From Liolophura sinensis (lineage: Eukaryota > Mollusca > Polyplacophora > Chitonida > Chitonidae): a stretch of DNA of 64,000 bases. The position numbers and the translations under genes are program-made. Every line of letters starts with the position of its first letter. The first letter of the stretch is position 1. The notes under the pieces were generated by a model, which saw nothing but the letters and a program-made list of their open reading frames with translations, was not told where the DNA came from and did no database searches. The DNA is taken from assembly GCF_032854445.1 (NCBI RefSeq), contig NC_088297.1:15883127-15947126 (forward strand). The letters are read 5' to 3'. Below are positions 46,601-58,600 of the stretch, in pieces.

Positions 46601-49600
46601 CATTGTATACTTCAACCGTGAACGTGAACTGTGTTCACCATGAAACTTGTACATAATGATTTGTTCACTTTGTTTTTGTATGTAACTTCAGTATAAATAG
46701 GGATTCTTTTTGTTTAACACCTTGCTCTGTTGAAGGCGATATGTTGTCGCCGCAACGTCAGTAAAAAAGATACATTGTCCAGTAGAACAGATTTATAGAT
46801 TTGATATCAATCTATCTGTTTTCACTGGAAAGTTGGGTTCAAATTGCTAAGAGAAGCTGGTCGACAGGTGTGGACCCATTTGCTGTTTCTATATGTTGCT
46901 TTCACCAATGAAGTCACCATTAAGAATGAAGTCACCATTAGAAGTCACCATTAAGAATGAAGTCACCATTAAGAATGCAGCCCCCACTGAATTGACTACG
47001 GCTTTACTTCAAGGGAACTACAAGGTTGCCGTTGAAGGGCGGTAGTTCACCTCTGACTGTCCGTCTGCATTTTTTATGACATAATATTTACCTTTAAAGT
47101 GTTAAGCTTAATAATATTTCAACTGGAAGCTATAGCGTACATCTTACCAACTATTGCTTGTCTCGATGGAACAAAGTTACACTAAAAAACTACTGTGTTC
47201 ATTTTAAGAGCATGTTGTCTGGGTTATGCTAGAATGTATTCTGTTATTATAGCATAATATTCCGTAAAGTTCAACATAATATCCTGTCTCATAGAAATAT
47301 TTTCAATATTCTTTCCGTGATGATATGACTTGGGTATAGATCTTTCTGAGAGCAATCAATTAATCATTACAAAACTATGAATACGCTTTTGATTAGAAAC
47401 ATCCAGTTCCACCTGTATACGCCACATAAGACTTTTATGATTTTCAAGCCACGTTCAAAAAGATTTGACGAATGGATAGGACAAATGGCACCCTGTGAAC
47501 GCCACTAGACGCTGGAAGATTCGACAATGTATGCTAGTCCGTACAGGGTCCCATCTTACAAAGGTGTCGCAAACGCTACTACACGATGCCATGGACGTTA
47601 CGCCAAGCGCATGATGCGACGGCTTCGTAAGACGGCCCCCTACATTGTAGCAAAATGTTACCTGCATCAGAAACCCCATGAAGAATCTCAGGATGGCGAA
47701 AACGACGTAGCTCTGTGCGAAAGACATTCCAATACCAACGCCCACGGGGAGGTACAGGCAGGCTATCAGCACAGGAAATCGACCAATGGCGTCAGCGACG
47801 TGGCCGAAAAATACACCACCGACCATCACCCCTACGAAGTAAATGGTTGTGGCCAGGTTGGACAGGTACTTCTGGTCGCATACCAAATCGAACTGTTATA
47901 ATGAAAGAAAAGAGGTAAAACATAATAAATGTGACGATTGTTATTGCAATATGCTAACCAGGCCTCCGCAGAAATTTTGTTAATTCTTGCGCTCTCACAG
48001 TTCTCCCATTGTTCTAACGTTATTGTATGTTAAATGCGATGGTGACCCAGCAAACTGATTATTTCTAGGCCGGTGTCGCCTAGTAAATTGCAATTTTAGA
48101 TCACTGCATGATTTGCCTAATTTTGTTTAAGCCATGGTGTTAGAGGTCCTGTAATTTTGGTACTATTTAAGAATTTACATGAACTGTTAGAATAAAATCC
48201 TGAGTTAAATTAAGAGGAGGCCGTTTTTCACCGAGTAGACTATATGTGTTTGTGGCAATCCGCCAGATATCACACTACCGTCTTTGCTCTGGTTGTACTC
48301 TCTATGCTGCAAGCCTTTTATTATATTGGTTCCAAGCGGTTGACGACGTCCATGTGGCCGTTTAAACAAGTGGCCCTCTGACATTTGTGTATTTGACAGA
48401 TGGGATCTCGTAAAATATTTCTTTTTGGTAACTGTAATGTGTTTTTGTTTATTTGCTTGATTGATTTATATATTTATTTGATTGGTGTTTTACGCCGAAA
48501 TCAATAATATTTCACTTACACCACATCGGCCAGCATTAGGGTGGGAGGATTTATTTGTTTGATGATTAGTTCTCTGTTCATCCCACACTCACTGCTTGTG
48601 AAATCTTAGTGACAATAATGACGCGGTCTGCGGCGTCCGGGTGACCGTAGGGCGCTGTCTAAATTGTGACCGCAAGGCTCTGTCTAATTTGTGACCGTAG
48701 GGCGCTAAGTTGTGACCGGAGTGAGCTCTCTAAATTGTGATCGTAGGGCGCTGCCTAAGTTGTGACCGTAGGGTGCTGTCTAGGTTGTGACCGTTGGACA
48801 ATCCGGTTTACTGTACCCAAAAAGCTGGTTTCATATCATCGAAACGCTCTTTCGCGTGACGTTAACCAACACTCAGATAAATACTGATATACATTATTTC
48901 GGTGATATCACGACAGTGTGTACTTGAAGCAGATCTGTCTGATTATATCATGTACATATATGTCGTCTCACAGGAATGACATGTCAGTACCTGAGGTGAA
49001 CCCCACCCTCTCAAAGCCCACAAATTACCAACCCCCGCCCTACATAAGTTTCGCCCACAACACGCGGAACAGACACAGGACGGGTGTCCGCGATCTTCGT
49101 GCCTTCCGCAGGTGAGCGGAGGTCGCGCAGAGTGCGCAGAGGGTGCTTATCCGAAGGACACGAAGGTCGCGCGGCTTTGTCAAAACCGCATTCCCCGTGA
49201 GGTCACGACGATCGCTGTGAAAAACTGGGCGCTATCAGCCACAACAGTGTGGGGCTGTCTTGGCGTCACCTAGATCTTCACTTCAGTATTGTATCCCTAA
49301 GACCCTAAAACCTCGTCTTTTGTTTCTACTTTACCCCCAAAATACTTTGAATATCAGTGATAAGGCACCTTAAATGAAAGGAGCAAATAACCAGGGCAAA
49401 TTCTAAACTGCACTCAAAATGATACTCGTAGATCACACGGCTTAATACATGTATGTTCAAAACATGTTATAAAAGGAAAGAAGCGAGCAAAATCTATATT
49501 CACTATAAAACAGCTTCTGGCACTGTGATGATTAGTGTACCAGTAAACAAACCGTAAAGATAAAGGTTTGATAATGCATTTTAGGTCACACATAACCGGT

Positions 49601-52600
49601 ATCGCTTCGAAATCCGAACACCTTGACCTAGTTCATGCAGAGAGACTGAGGTTTATAGACACTTGTCATGACATCGCTGAAATTCAAGACGGAGAGTACA
49701 TGTACACTTGAACATACTGACCCATATGTTCTCACAGGTTAGGTGAGAGAGATACGGTATAACGTCAAATGCTTTTGTACGTATAACTGATGAGACGTTC
49801 ACAACATTCTGAAAGTTTTCGGTGGAATGATACGCTTGAGTTGATTTGTTTGTTTGTTTGTTTGTTTTTTATTTTTCTTTTGTTTTGTTTTCAGTGCGTA
49901 AGCCTGCGCAGGTAACACGGTGGTTTACGTGCCTCATTGCTTGAGCACGTGTCAATTACATGTAAACACATGAGCAGAAATACCGGAATCCATCGCCTTC
50001 AACCAGAAGTTCAGAGTGCCTAGTGGAAAACCACACACCTTCCCACGTGTTATGTGCAGACTTGCTCATCATATCCAATTCACTGCAAGTGGCCAATGTT
50101 TCATAACGAACGCAAGATTGCACAAACGCCCCACCATGCAGCGCGGTCGACTGCTGATTAATTAATTGATATATTTATTTATCTGATTTGTGTTTTACGG
50201 TGTACTCAAGAACGTTTCACCTCTACGACTGCGGCCCGCATTATAGTTGGAGGAAACCGAGCAGATCCCGGAGGGAACCCATGATCATCTTTCAATATCT
50301 CTTTAAAAGTGCTGGAATACATGATCACAACACCAGAGTTAGGTCATTAGATTTTCCTAGACCAATTCAAATTTAAAATTTTTCACTTTCGTTTTGTTAT
50401 GCATCTTAAGGGCCTTGGGATTGGAACAAATTATCGACAAAGCTTCGCTGTATTTCGTCAATGTCTTTCTTTACAGGTAACTTATTTATTTATTTATTTA
50501 TTTATTTGATTGCTGTTTTACGCCGTACTCAAGAATATTTCACTTATACGACGGTGGCCAGCATTATGGTGGATGGAAATCGGGCACAGCCCTGGGAAGC
50601 CCACCACCATCCGCAGGTTGCTGAAGGACCTTCCCACGTACTACAAGTAAATTAAAATCCCATCTAGTGTGCAGAGGTATATTTGTATTTTATTAATTTC
50701 TTTTATTTGGTTTGGTTAGATTATGTTGTCCGCTTCTGTGTATGTAAATATGATTCAAATTCTGCCCAATATAGGGCAAGCTCCTTGGAGCTTTACTCCC
50801 GCCATATGTAGCTCATGTTCCAATCCATTGTATCGTTGTTATTGCGTGTAAGGTGAACAAATCAAATCTAATTAAATGTGATCTATGCACACTTACGTGT
50901 ATGTACGGCTACGAATCGTTTTATATTCTCTAAACATTTGGTTTCAGGTACCAATTCCGCTTTTCCCCCATCAGCTGTTTGAGCTGTGAAGGAAATCCAT
51001 CCGCCTTCATTGGATTTAAAGGAGACAACAGATAGTCCTGATGGTACATCTTTTTTTTTATCTATATCTGTACAAAGACGAACAAGGTCTCCTTTCATGC
51101 CGCCTTTACGACAAAAGGGATAATTTCAATTCTGATATTGTAAATTACCCTTATTTGGATAGCAATATACCAAAGGGTCCTTCATATGGCGTATACATAT
51201 CTCGCTTTGCAGCATTTGTCAGATCTTGCGTAAATTGTGATGACTTTAATCTGCGTCACAAGTCGTTACTTCAAAAACTAGTTTGTCGAGGATACTCCAT
51301 CAAATGCCTTCATTCTAAGTTTTTCAAATTTTACAATGAGTATAACACTCGTTGGCAGGTATGGACAGAGCGTTCAGAATCTCTGGCGATCTGCATTGTG
51401 ATCACCCACATAGACGGCGCTGTTATCCTTATGTACATATCTATCGCGTACACGGTATTTAACAACATAGATGGCGCTGGTTGCCGAGTTAAACCGTCTG
51501 TCTTGTAGACAGCCTTTATACAGACCAGCATGTCATGTGTAACATTATATATGGCGCCTCTTGTAGTATGAGATCCTTACATATTAACGGGAACGACGTA
51601 ATCGTCCGTTACTTTTGAATCACAGTCTGTTCGGTTAGGGTCTGTAACGCTCGTTTCGAACTCTATCTAATACCGCTTAACCTGAGGCTAGGGGCCGTAA
51701 AGGCAGCCATGCTCATTACATATGCATGATGCCTTTATGAACAGTTGTAATCAAAGCGCGACTGAGATACCTTGTGTAATTGTTTTTTGACCTGGAACTC
51801 ATTCATGGACTACCAATTTGAACTTTGATATGGAATTCATGCCTGGAATATCCACTGTCTGCCCGGCATCATTGAAAACTGATGTCCGCTTCTCTATAGC
51901 GTATTACCGGCTTTATTTCCTATTTGTATAATTTCTTATATACCTTTGTCTTTGGGAGGTAGTGTTAAACGTTGTTTTGGAAATGGATCTTACGATTATC
52001 GACTTAGAACGCCCTTTACGGACTACAAATTGTAAACGAATGTCGGGCATGACGCTTATATCTATATAACCTGTATAAAAATATGAACTGTTAAGCTATA
52101 GCTTTATGCCGTGTTACACTGTAGGTCTACATTTCGTGTGTATATCAGATTTAATATTTACCATTCTTTCCTTCTGTTACAATAAATACATGTATCATTC
52201 TGTTTCCTGAGTGGATTTACTTCGAAAATGTGTTCGCGGAAATTATTTTTTCCTTCATTTAATCAAGGCAATACTGAAAAAAATTCTTACAATAGGTTAA
52301 TTTTCCTAGTTAAATTAGGGCTCGAATTACTCAAGCATGCCAAGCAGGTATTATGAAGGGTGTCTTTAATCCTGCGATGTCGCTAATCTTCGTAATTTGG
52401 GTCAGACGGACATTAAAATAAATGGGGGATGAATTATCACTTTGTAAAATTGCTTTCGCACATACCCTGAGCAATATTCAAAGAGATATCACCTGTTTTC
52501 ACACGTTTGATGAGTAATTTTAATCAACAACCAGAATTTCAACCCCAGTCAATAATTCTTGATTCACTCAGTCAAGTGACTCGATTAGTTTTGGATTGAT

Positions 52601-55600
52601 TTCAGTTTTAATCGTTCCCTTGTAGCCAGTCAGAAACCGTTAGCTTTGCCGTAACTGTCAAACGACCATTGCGTTGTTTTAAACCGCTTTATTTATTTGA
52701 TTCGCTCCATGCACGTATACATCTGTCTCAAGGCAGAAAACGGTATATGTGTTAAGTCATCGTTTTAAGCCGCTTTATTTACGTGATTCGCCCCATGCGC
52801 TAATACATCTGTCACAAGTCATGTATATGAACGCTTAACAAATTCAACTGTTAAATCTAGCACAAAGTCTGTTATCTGCATGTGTGATTCTAGAATATAT
52901 TCTGTTATTGCAGTAGATTATTCTGTTAAATTTAGCACACTTAATCTCTTAATTCAACATTAATTCAACCTATTAATTCAACGTATACATTGTATTCCAC
53001 TAAAAGAACATTATGTTAAATGTGTTACAAAATTGTGTTATAATAACACTATACACAATACAATATATTATAATAACACAATACATCGTTGCATCGCTCA
53101 GACAGGATGAATTCAAACCTTGGACAGAGAATATGAACATTCTCGCTCTCACAGTGTTCTCATACAAGAGCCTTGGTTGATAAAAAACTGGCCACCTTTT
53201 GTGCAATTTTATATATTCCTAGAATATCACTTGTCTGCAACGTGCGGAAAGTTTCCGAGCCCGGTTTACTTCCACTATTATACTGTCCGTCTTTGTTCAA
53301 GTGAAATATTCTTGAGTCTGGAGTAAAACACCAGTTAAATAAATAAATTTAAAAAAATAATTAATTAATTAGTGAATTAAAAACTATACAATAATTACAG
53401 AAAGACAAACAAGTAAATATGTTAATATTTAATTCATCCTGCTTAAAGTTAATCCATCGAATTGACAGATATACTCGGCGTATAGCAGTGCACTGGTCCA
53501 TATACTTGACGTATAATGGTATATGCCTGGGTTCGTTTACTCGGCGTATAGAAGTGCATGGGTTCATATACTTCTGGTATAGTAGTGCATGTCTGGGTTC
53601 GTTTACTCGGCGTATGGAAGTACATGGGTTCATATACTTGACGTATAATAGTGCATGTCTGGGTTCGTTTACTCGGCGTATGGAAGTACATGGGTTCATA
53701 TAGTTGAGGTATAGTAGTGCATATCTGGGTTCGTTTACTCGGCATATAGAAGTGCATGGGTTCATATACTTGACGTATAATAGTGCATGTCTGGGTTCGT
53801 TTACTCGGCGTATGGAAGTACATGGGTTCATATAGTTGAGGTATAGTAGTGCATATCTGGGTTCGTTTACTCGGCATATAGAAGTGCATGGGTTCATATA
53901 CTTGACATATAATAGTGCATGTCTGGGTTCGTTTACTCGTCGTATGGAAGTACATGGGTTCATATAGTTGAGGTATAGTAGTGCATATCTGGGTTCGTTT
54001 ACTCGGCATATAGAAGTGCATGGGTTCATATACTTGACGTATAATAGTGCATGTCTGGGTTCGTTTACTCGGCGTATGGAAGTACATGGGTTCATATAGT
54101 TGAGGTATAGTAGTGCATATCTGGGTTCGTTTACTCGGCATATAGAAGTGCATGGGTTCATATACTTGACATATAATAGTGCATGTCTGGGTTCGTTTAC
54201 TCGTCGTATGGAAGTACATGGGTTCATATAGTTGAGGTATAGTAGTGCATATCTGGGTTCGTTTACTCGGCATATAGAAGTGCATGGGTTCATATACTTG
54301 ACGTATAATAGTGCATGTCTGGGTTCGTTTACTCGGCGTATGGAAGTACATGGGTTCATATAGTTGAGGTATAGTAGTGCATATCTGGGTTCGTTTACTC
54401 GGCATATAGAAGTGCATGGGTTCATATACTTGACGTATAATAGTGCATGTCTGGGTTCGTTTACTCGTCGTATGGAAGTACATGGGTTCATATAGTTGAG
54501 GTATAGTAGTGCATATCTGGGTTCGTTTACTCGGCATATAGAAGTGCATGGGTTCATATACTTGACGTATAATAGTGCATGTCTGGGTTCGTTTACTCGT
54601 CGTACAGGAGTACATGGGTTCATATAGTTGAGGTATAGTAGTGCATATCTGGGTTCGTTTACTCGGCATATAGAAGTACATGGGTTCATATACTTGACGT
54701 ATAATAGTGCATGTCTGGGTTCGTTTACTCGTCGTACAGGAGTACATGGGTTCATACTGTTGAGGTATAGTAGTACGCGGTTAGAGCGTCCCGGGATCAA
54801 ACCCGGGTCGGGTCATACCAAAGATTTTAGAAATGGTACTTGTTGCTGCCTCGCTAGACGCTCAGCACTGAGAGGTTAGAGAAAGGAAATAGGACTGGTT
54901 GGCCTGGTCCCAGTACAATGCGACTGGATGGAATGCCATGTCTTGCGTCTTCGGCATGATGCTTCAGTTGTGGCAGCGCTTTGGTGGCATCGGCTCGCCC
55001 TGCCACAAGGAGACACAGTATATGTACACACGCCTGATGACCCTCGTTATCGTCATAAAATTGCTAAGTACGACATTAAACCCAAAGCATACATTCCTTC
55101 ATTCACTCATATACTTGGCGCATAGTTGTGCAGGGTTCATATGCTATAGGCGTATAATAGTGCATGGGTTCATAAGCTATAGGCCTATACTAGTGTATGG
55201 GTTCATATACTAGGCGTACAATAGTTCACGGGTTCATGCGCTATACGTATTCCGCAGGCCTATAGTAGTACATGGTTTCAAATACTAGGCGTATAGTAGT
55301 GCATGGTTTCATGTAATAGGGAGTACGACGTTAAGCCCCAAGCACGCACTCACTCACTCACTCATATAGTAGGCGCATACTAGATGCATAGGAGTAAGTG
55401 CATGGTTTCATCAACTTGGCCGATGTATAGTGCAGGGGCCGATTTCATGAAGCTTACTTAGTGTTAAGTTGCCCTTAGCCAAGTGCACATTATGTCTCTC
55501 TGCAAAATACGTTGCCATGGTAGATAAGGGTTACTTAGCGAAGTGAGCTTTACGAAACCGGCCAAAGGGGTTCATATGCCTATAGCAGCGTGTTGTAAAT

Positions 55601-58600
55601 GTCCAAGCAGACAACATATTCAAAGCCTGTCCGCGACTCTGAATAATGCATCCGGTACACACTTATACCTAAACACGCACAGCGTGAAGCAGGTTCCAGC
55701 GTTTACAAACGATAAACATTCGCCCTTTATGTGTTTATTGTGGTTTGGTATGCTTTACAAAAGAATTTGAGATTTGGTATACGAGGTCAACCGTGCGTTT
55801 GCACTCATGCGCGAGACAGACAAATAACATGTTAGCCCGCTATAAATATGCCTATAACGTCAGTGTACATGTGCGAGAGGACACCTATTTGCACAGATTG
55901 TAACCAGCTGAAAAACAAACACAGGTAGTTTTATTCCGAAATATGACGCAATTTTACGCCAAGTTATCCTATTTCGGAATTTAATTAGACCGCCATCAAG
56001 AGTGTTACATGTAGCTGGATACACAAAAGCACAGGCGCCGAGGGGATCTCTCCAATACACTCACTAGTGGTTCAAGTCCAGTTCATGCTGGCTTCCTTTC
56101 CAACCATATACGTGGGAAAATTTCCCCGGGCTGTGCCCGGTTTCCTCCCACCGCAATGCTGGCCACCGTCGTATAAGTGAAATATTTTTACCACAGAGTA
56201 CCACATTCGAATCTACCAGCTCTATGTTCTTCCAAAAAGACCGCAGTTTTTTCTAATACTAGCAAAACAACAGACGTAAACTGTATTACACAATGAACTC
56301 TCCGAACGAGTGAACTGCATGTACCTCAGCGAAACCAGATCTCGTATTTTCAACGAAAAGAAGAATATTTCAGCAATACCCAGCTTGACGATCTCCCACA
56401 AATGAATCATAGTGTCCGTACTTAAATCCGAAATGAATTTGGTAAAATCTGATCTGTGTTCATCACCCCGCTTCGTTCAGTCACAGTAAGATTAGAACAT
56501 TAAAATGCCTCAGCTTTTCACGGTACGGTTCACATCATTTGTCATTCTGGATTATGTTAATTTGCAATTGTATTTGATTTGCGAGTCATTCCAACATTGG
56601 TAGTGAGCTTTGAACCTGAGACTGTTAAACTTTATGTGCGAAGAAAAAAAACACAACCAAAAAAAAAAGACTGCTAGGACTGGTAGTCTGGTGCCTAATA
56701 ATTTCATGGTAATTGAATAACAAAAAAAGAGAACAAAGATTGGGAGGAATGAACTGGATTTGAACCGTTGAATGCTAGGGCGATGTCCATTGGGAATGTG
56801 GTGAAAGACAGAGAATAGAAACATAAGAAACCCCATTGCTCTCACATAACAGTGCTTGCCCACATGTATAGAGAGACTGTTCCTTTCATTTACTGCTCTT
56901 GTCGCCAGACTACAGAATACGCGCCCCGTAGCCAGCACTCTACAGTGAACGGGCTTCATGCAGCCTAGCACGAAGCTCCCGCGTTTTTTGAATGTGAGGT
57001 TTTGTAAACTTTCGTACGTATGTACGCTGAGGAGAGGGGCGCGTCATACTTCATCTTTCTGCTAGGTTTTTTGGTCATATCGTTAAAACTATACCAAGTA
57101 CAAAAATAATTCTTAGAGATTTCTAATGCTGACGTCAACTAATATTAGACAGTGTGTCTAATTAATCATTTTGAGCAGTTTTTAGACTTGACCTACTTTT
57201 AAGCTAATTTCATTGGTCAGTTACAGCACAACTTCCATACCAAAAAAATTTTTGTACAATATACGTACGGCAATCCACCTAAAACTTGCAAGGGAAATTT
57301 CATCCAAAGATCATTAGCCGATTTACGGAAAAAGATAGGTTTAAGCCTGTTAATACAATTCAATCAAATTCAACATGGCTGGTAAATCACGTGACTGGCC
57401 AAATAGCACGAAACGTCAAATGCTGCTTCATATGTTAGCTATTAAAATGGCCAAGTTTGTTTTTTCTATCTTTACCCGTTTTGGAGATACTGCAATTTTA
57501 CGAGCTGACTATGAATAAAAATAACAAGTTTTTAAACGCGTTTTAATTGCAAAACTATCAGTCGTACCTCTGCAGTACTACGAGTCAAAAATGAAGATCT
57601 GTACTTGATCTATCGACTGGCCAATTTTCATCTTCATAGCTATTACGGTGTCCGGTCACGTGACATTTGAAAAATCACACTAAAATTAGCTATACTTGTA
57701 ATTTAAAGAAAAACTATACAACGCAGGAAAAACTAAAACCACAGTTCTCTTTAACAGGTCTAATGACACCTAACTGCTACCTTATTTTTTTTTTCAAAAA
57801 TCATCTACAAGCCATCACGTGACTAAAGCGACCAACAGTGAGCTTCCACATTTCTGGACCGATTTGCATAAAATTTTCAATCCTGGTAGTCTTATACAAG
57901 CATATCAAGTTTCAATGCAATTGGCTCAGCGGTTCTGGGGAAGAAGTTTTTTTTTAAATTTCCATACTGCTCCAATATGGCCGAAAAGTGGGTCACAGGT
58001 GGGTAGAGTTTTATACTCCAGCAGGTAGCCCAATCGATTTGGCAGTGAACATGTGTAGAAAGTTAACAACTGTGACACGCAGTTTTCTCGCAAAAGGAAA
58101 ACAAACAGTTGTCAGGTAAGAAGGAAAAAAATCTGAGCGAGAACTCAGATTTGGAGCAACAATACTAGTGAAATCCACTCGCTTTTAATAAGGGGTTCAA
58201 AATCGTCCTAATCTAGCTTTCGCGTGGATTCACTCCGTTTTCCTCCACTCATAAGTTTGACGTGTCATCTTATAATGTCAAAATTCTTGGGTACCTCATT
58301 GAATATGGGTACATGTAACTGTTAAAATTCAACCTGTAATTTCTTCTTTATTTGTTCTTTAGAGTTTACTAACTTACCTCGGTCACGATAGTCCATTCCC
58401 TCTCCTCTGTGACATAAGGTGTAGAGTGATTACATGTGGTACAGTTCTCGCGGACTTTACACCAAATGTCCGCCTTTACATCAGCGGGACAGCTATTGTC
58501 AGTGAGGTTCGTGGCTGCGCTCAGAGCCCCGGCGTCACAGCGGTACGACAGAGGTGGCGCTCCGAAAAACGCCATGCACAGGTGGTTAAAAGTAATTTGA

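Larger units (their letters stand above)
55441..58377 (-). other. left part of SLC22 intron 1 nearest exon 1
   Basis: Apart from the SINE at 56062-56192, an old tRNA-headed fragment near 56735-56790 and the E-box cluster at 57387-57823, no recognisable feature. The long open frame at 56552-56971 (minus) has low complexity and no family resemblance. Confidence 0.6.

Noticed and set aside
47527-47918. Plus-strand open frames of 124 and 67 codons
   Set aside because: Antisense of SLC22 exon 2.
48641-48800. CRISPR-like array
   Set aside because: Units are head-to-tail without unique spacers, in a eukaryotic intron. The same applies to all tandem arrays in the window.
53361-54800. Open frames of 479 and 432 codons on the minus strand
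   Set aside because: They run through the 66-bp satellite. Because the unit is divisible by three, any frame without a stop in one unit stays open. Two overlapping frames are equally long and the product is a pure repeat of 22 residues.
56552-56971. 139-codon minus-strand open frame
   Set aside because: No recognisable domain, homopolymer-rich (Phe/Ser/Leu runs from T tracts), no supporting splice sites, and it lies inside an SLC22 intron with an old SINE fragment.
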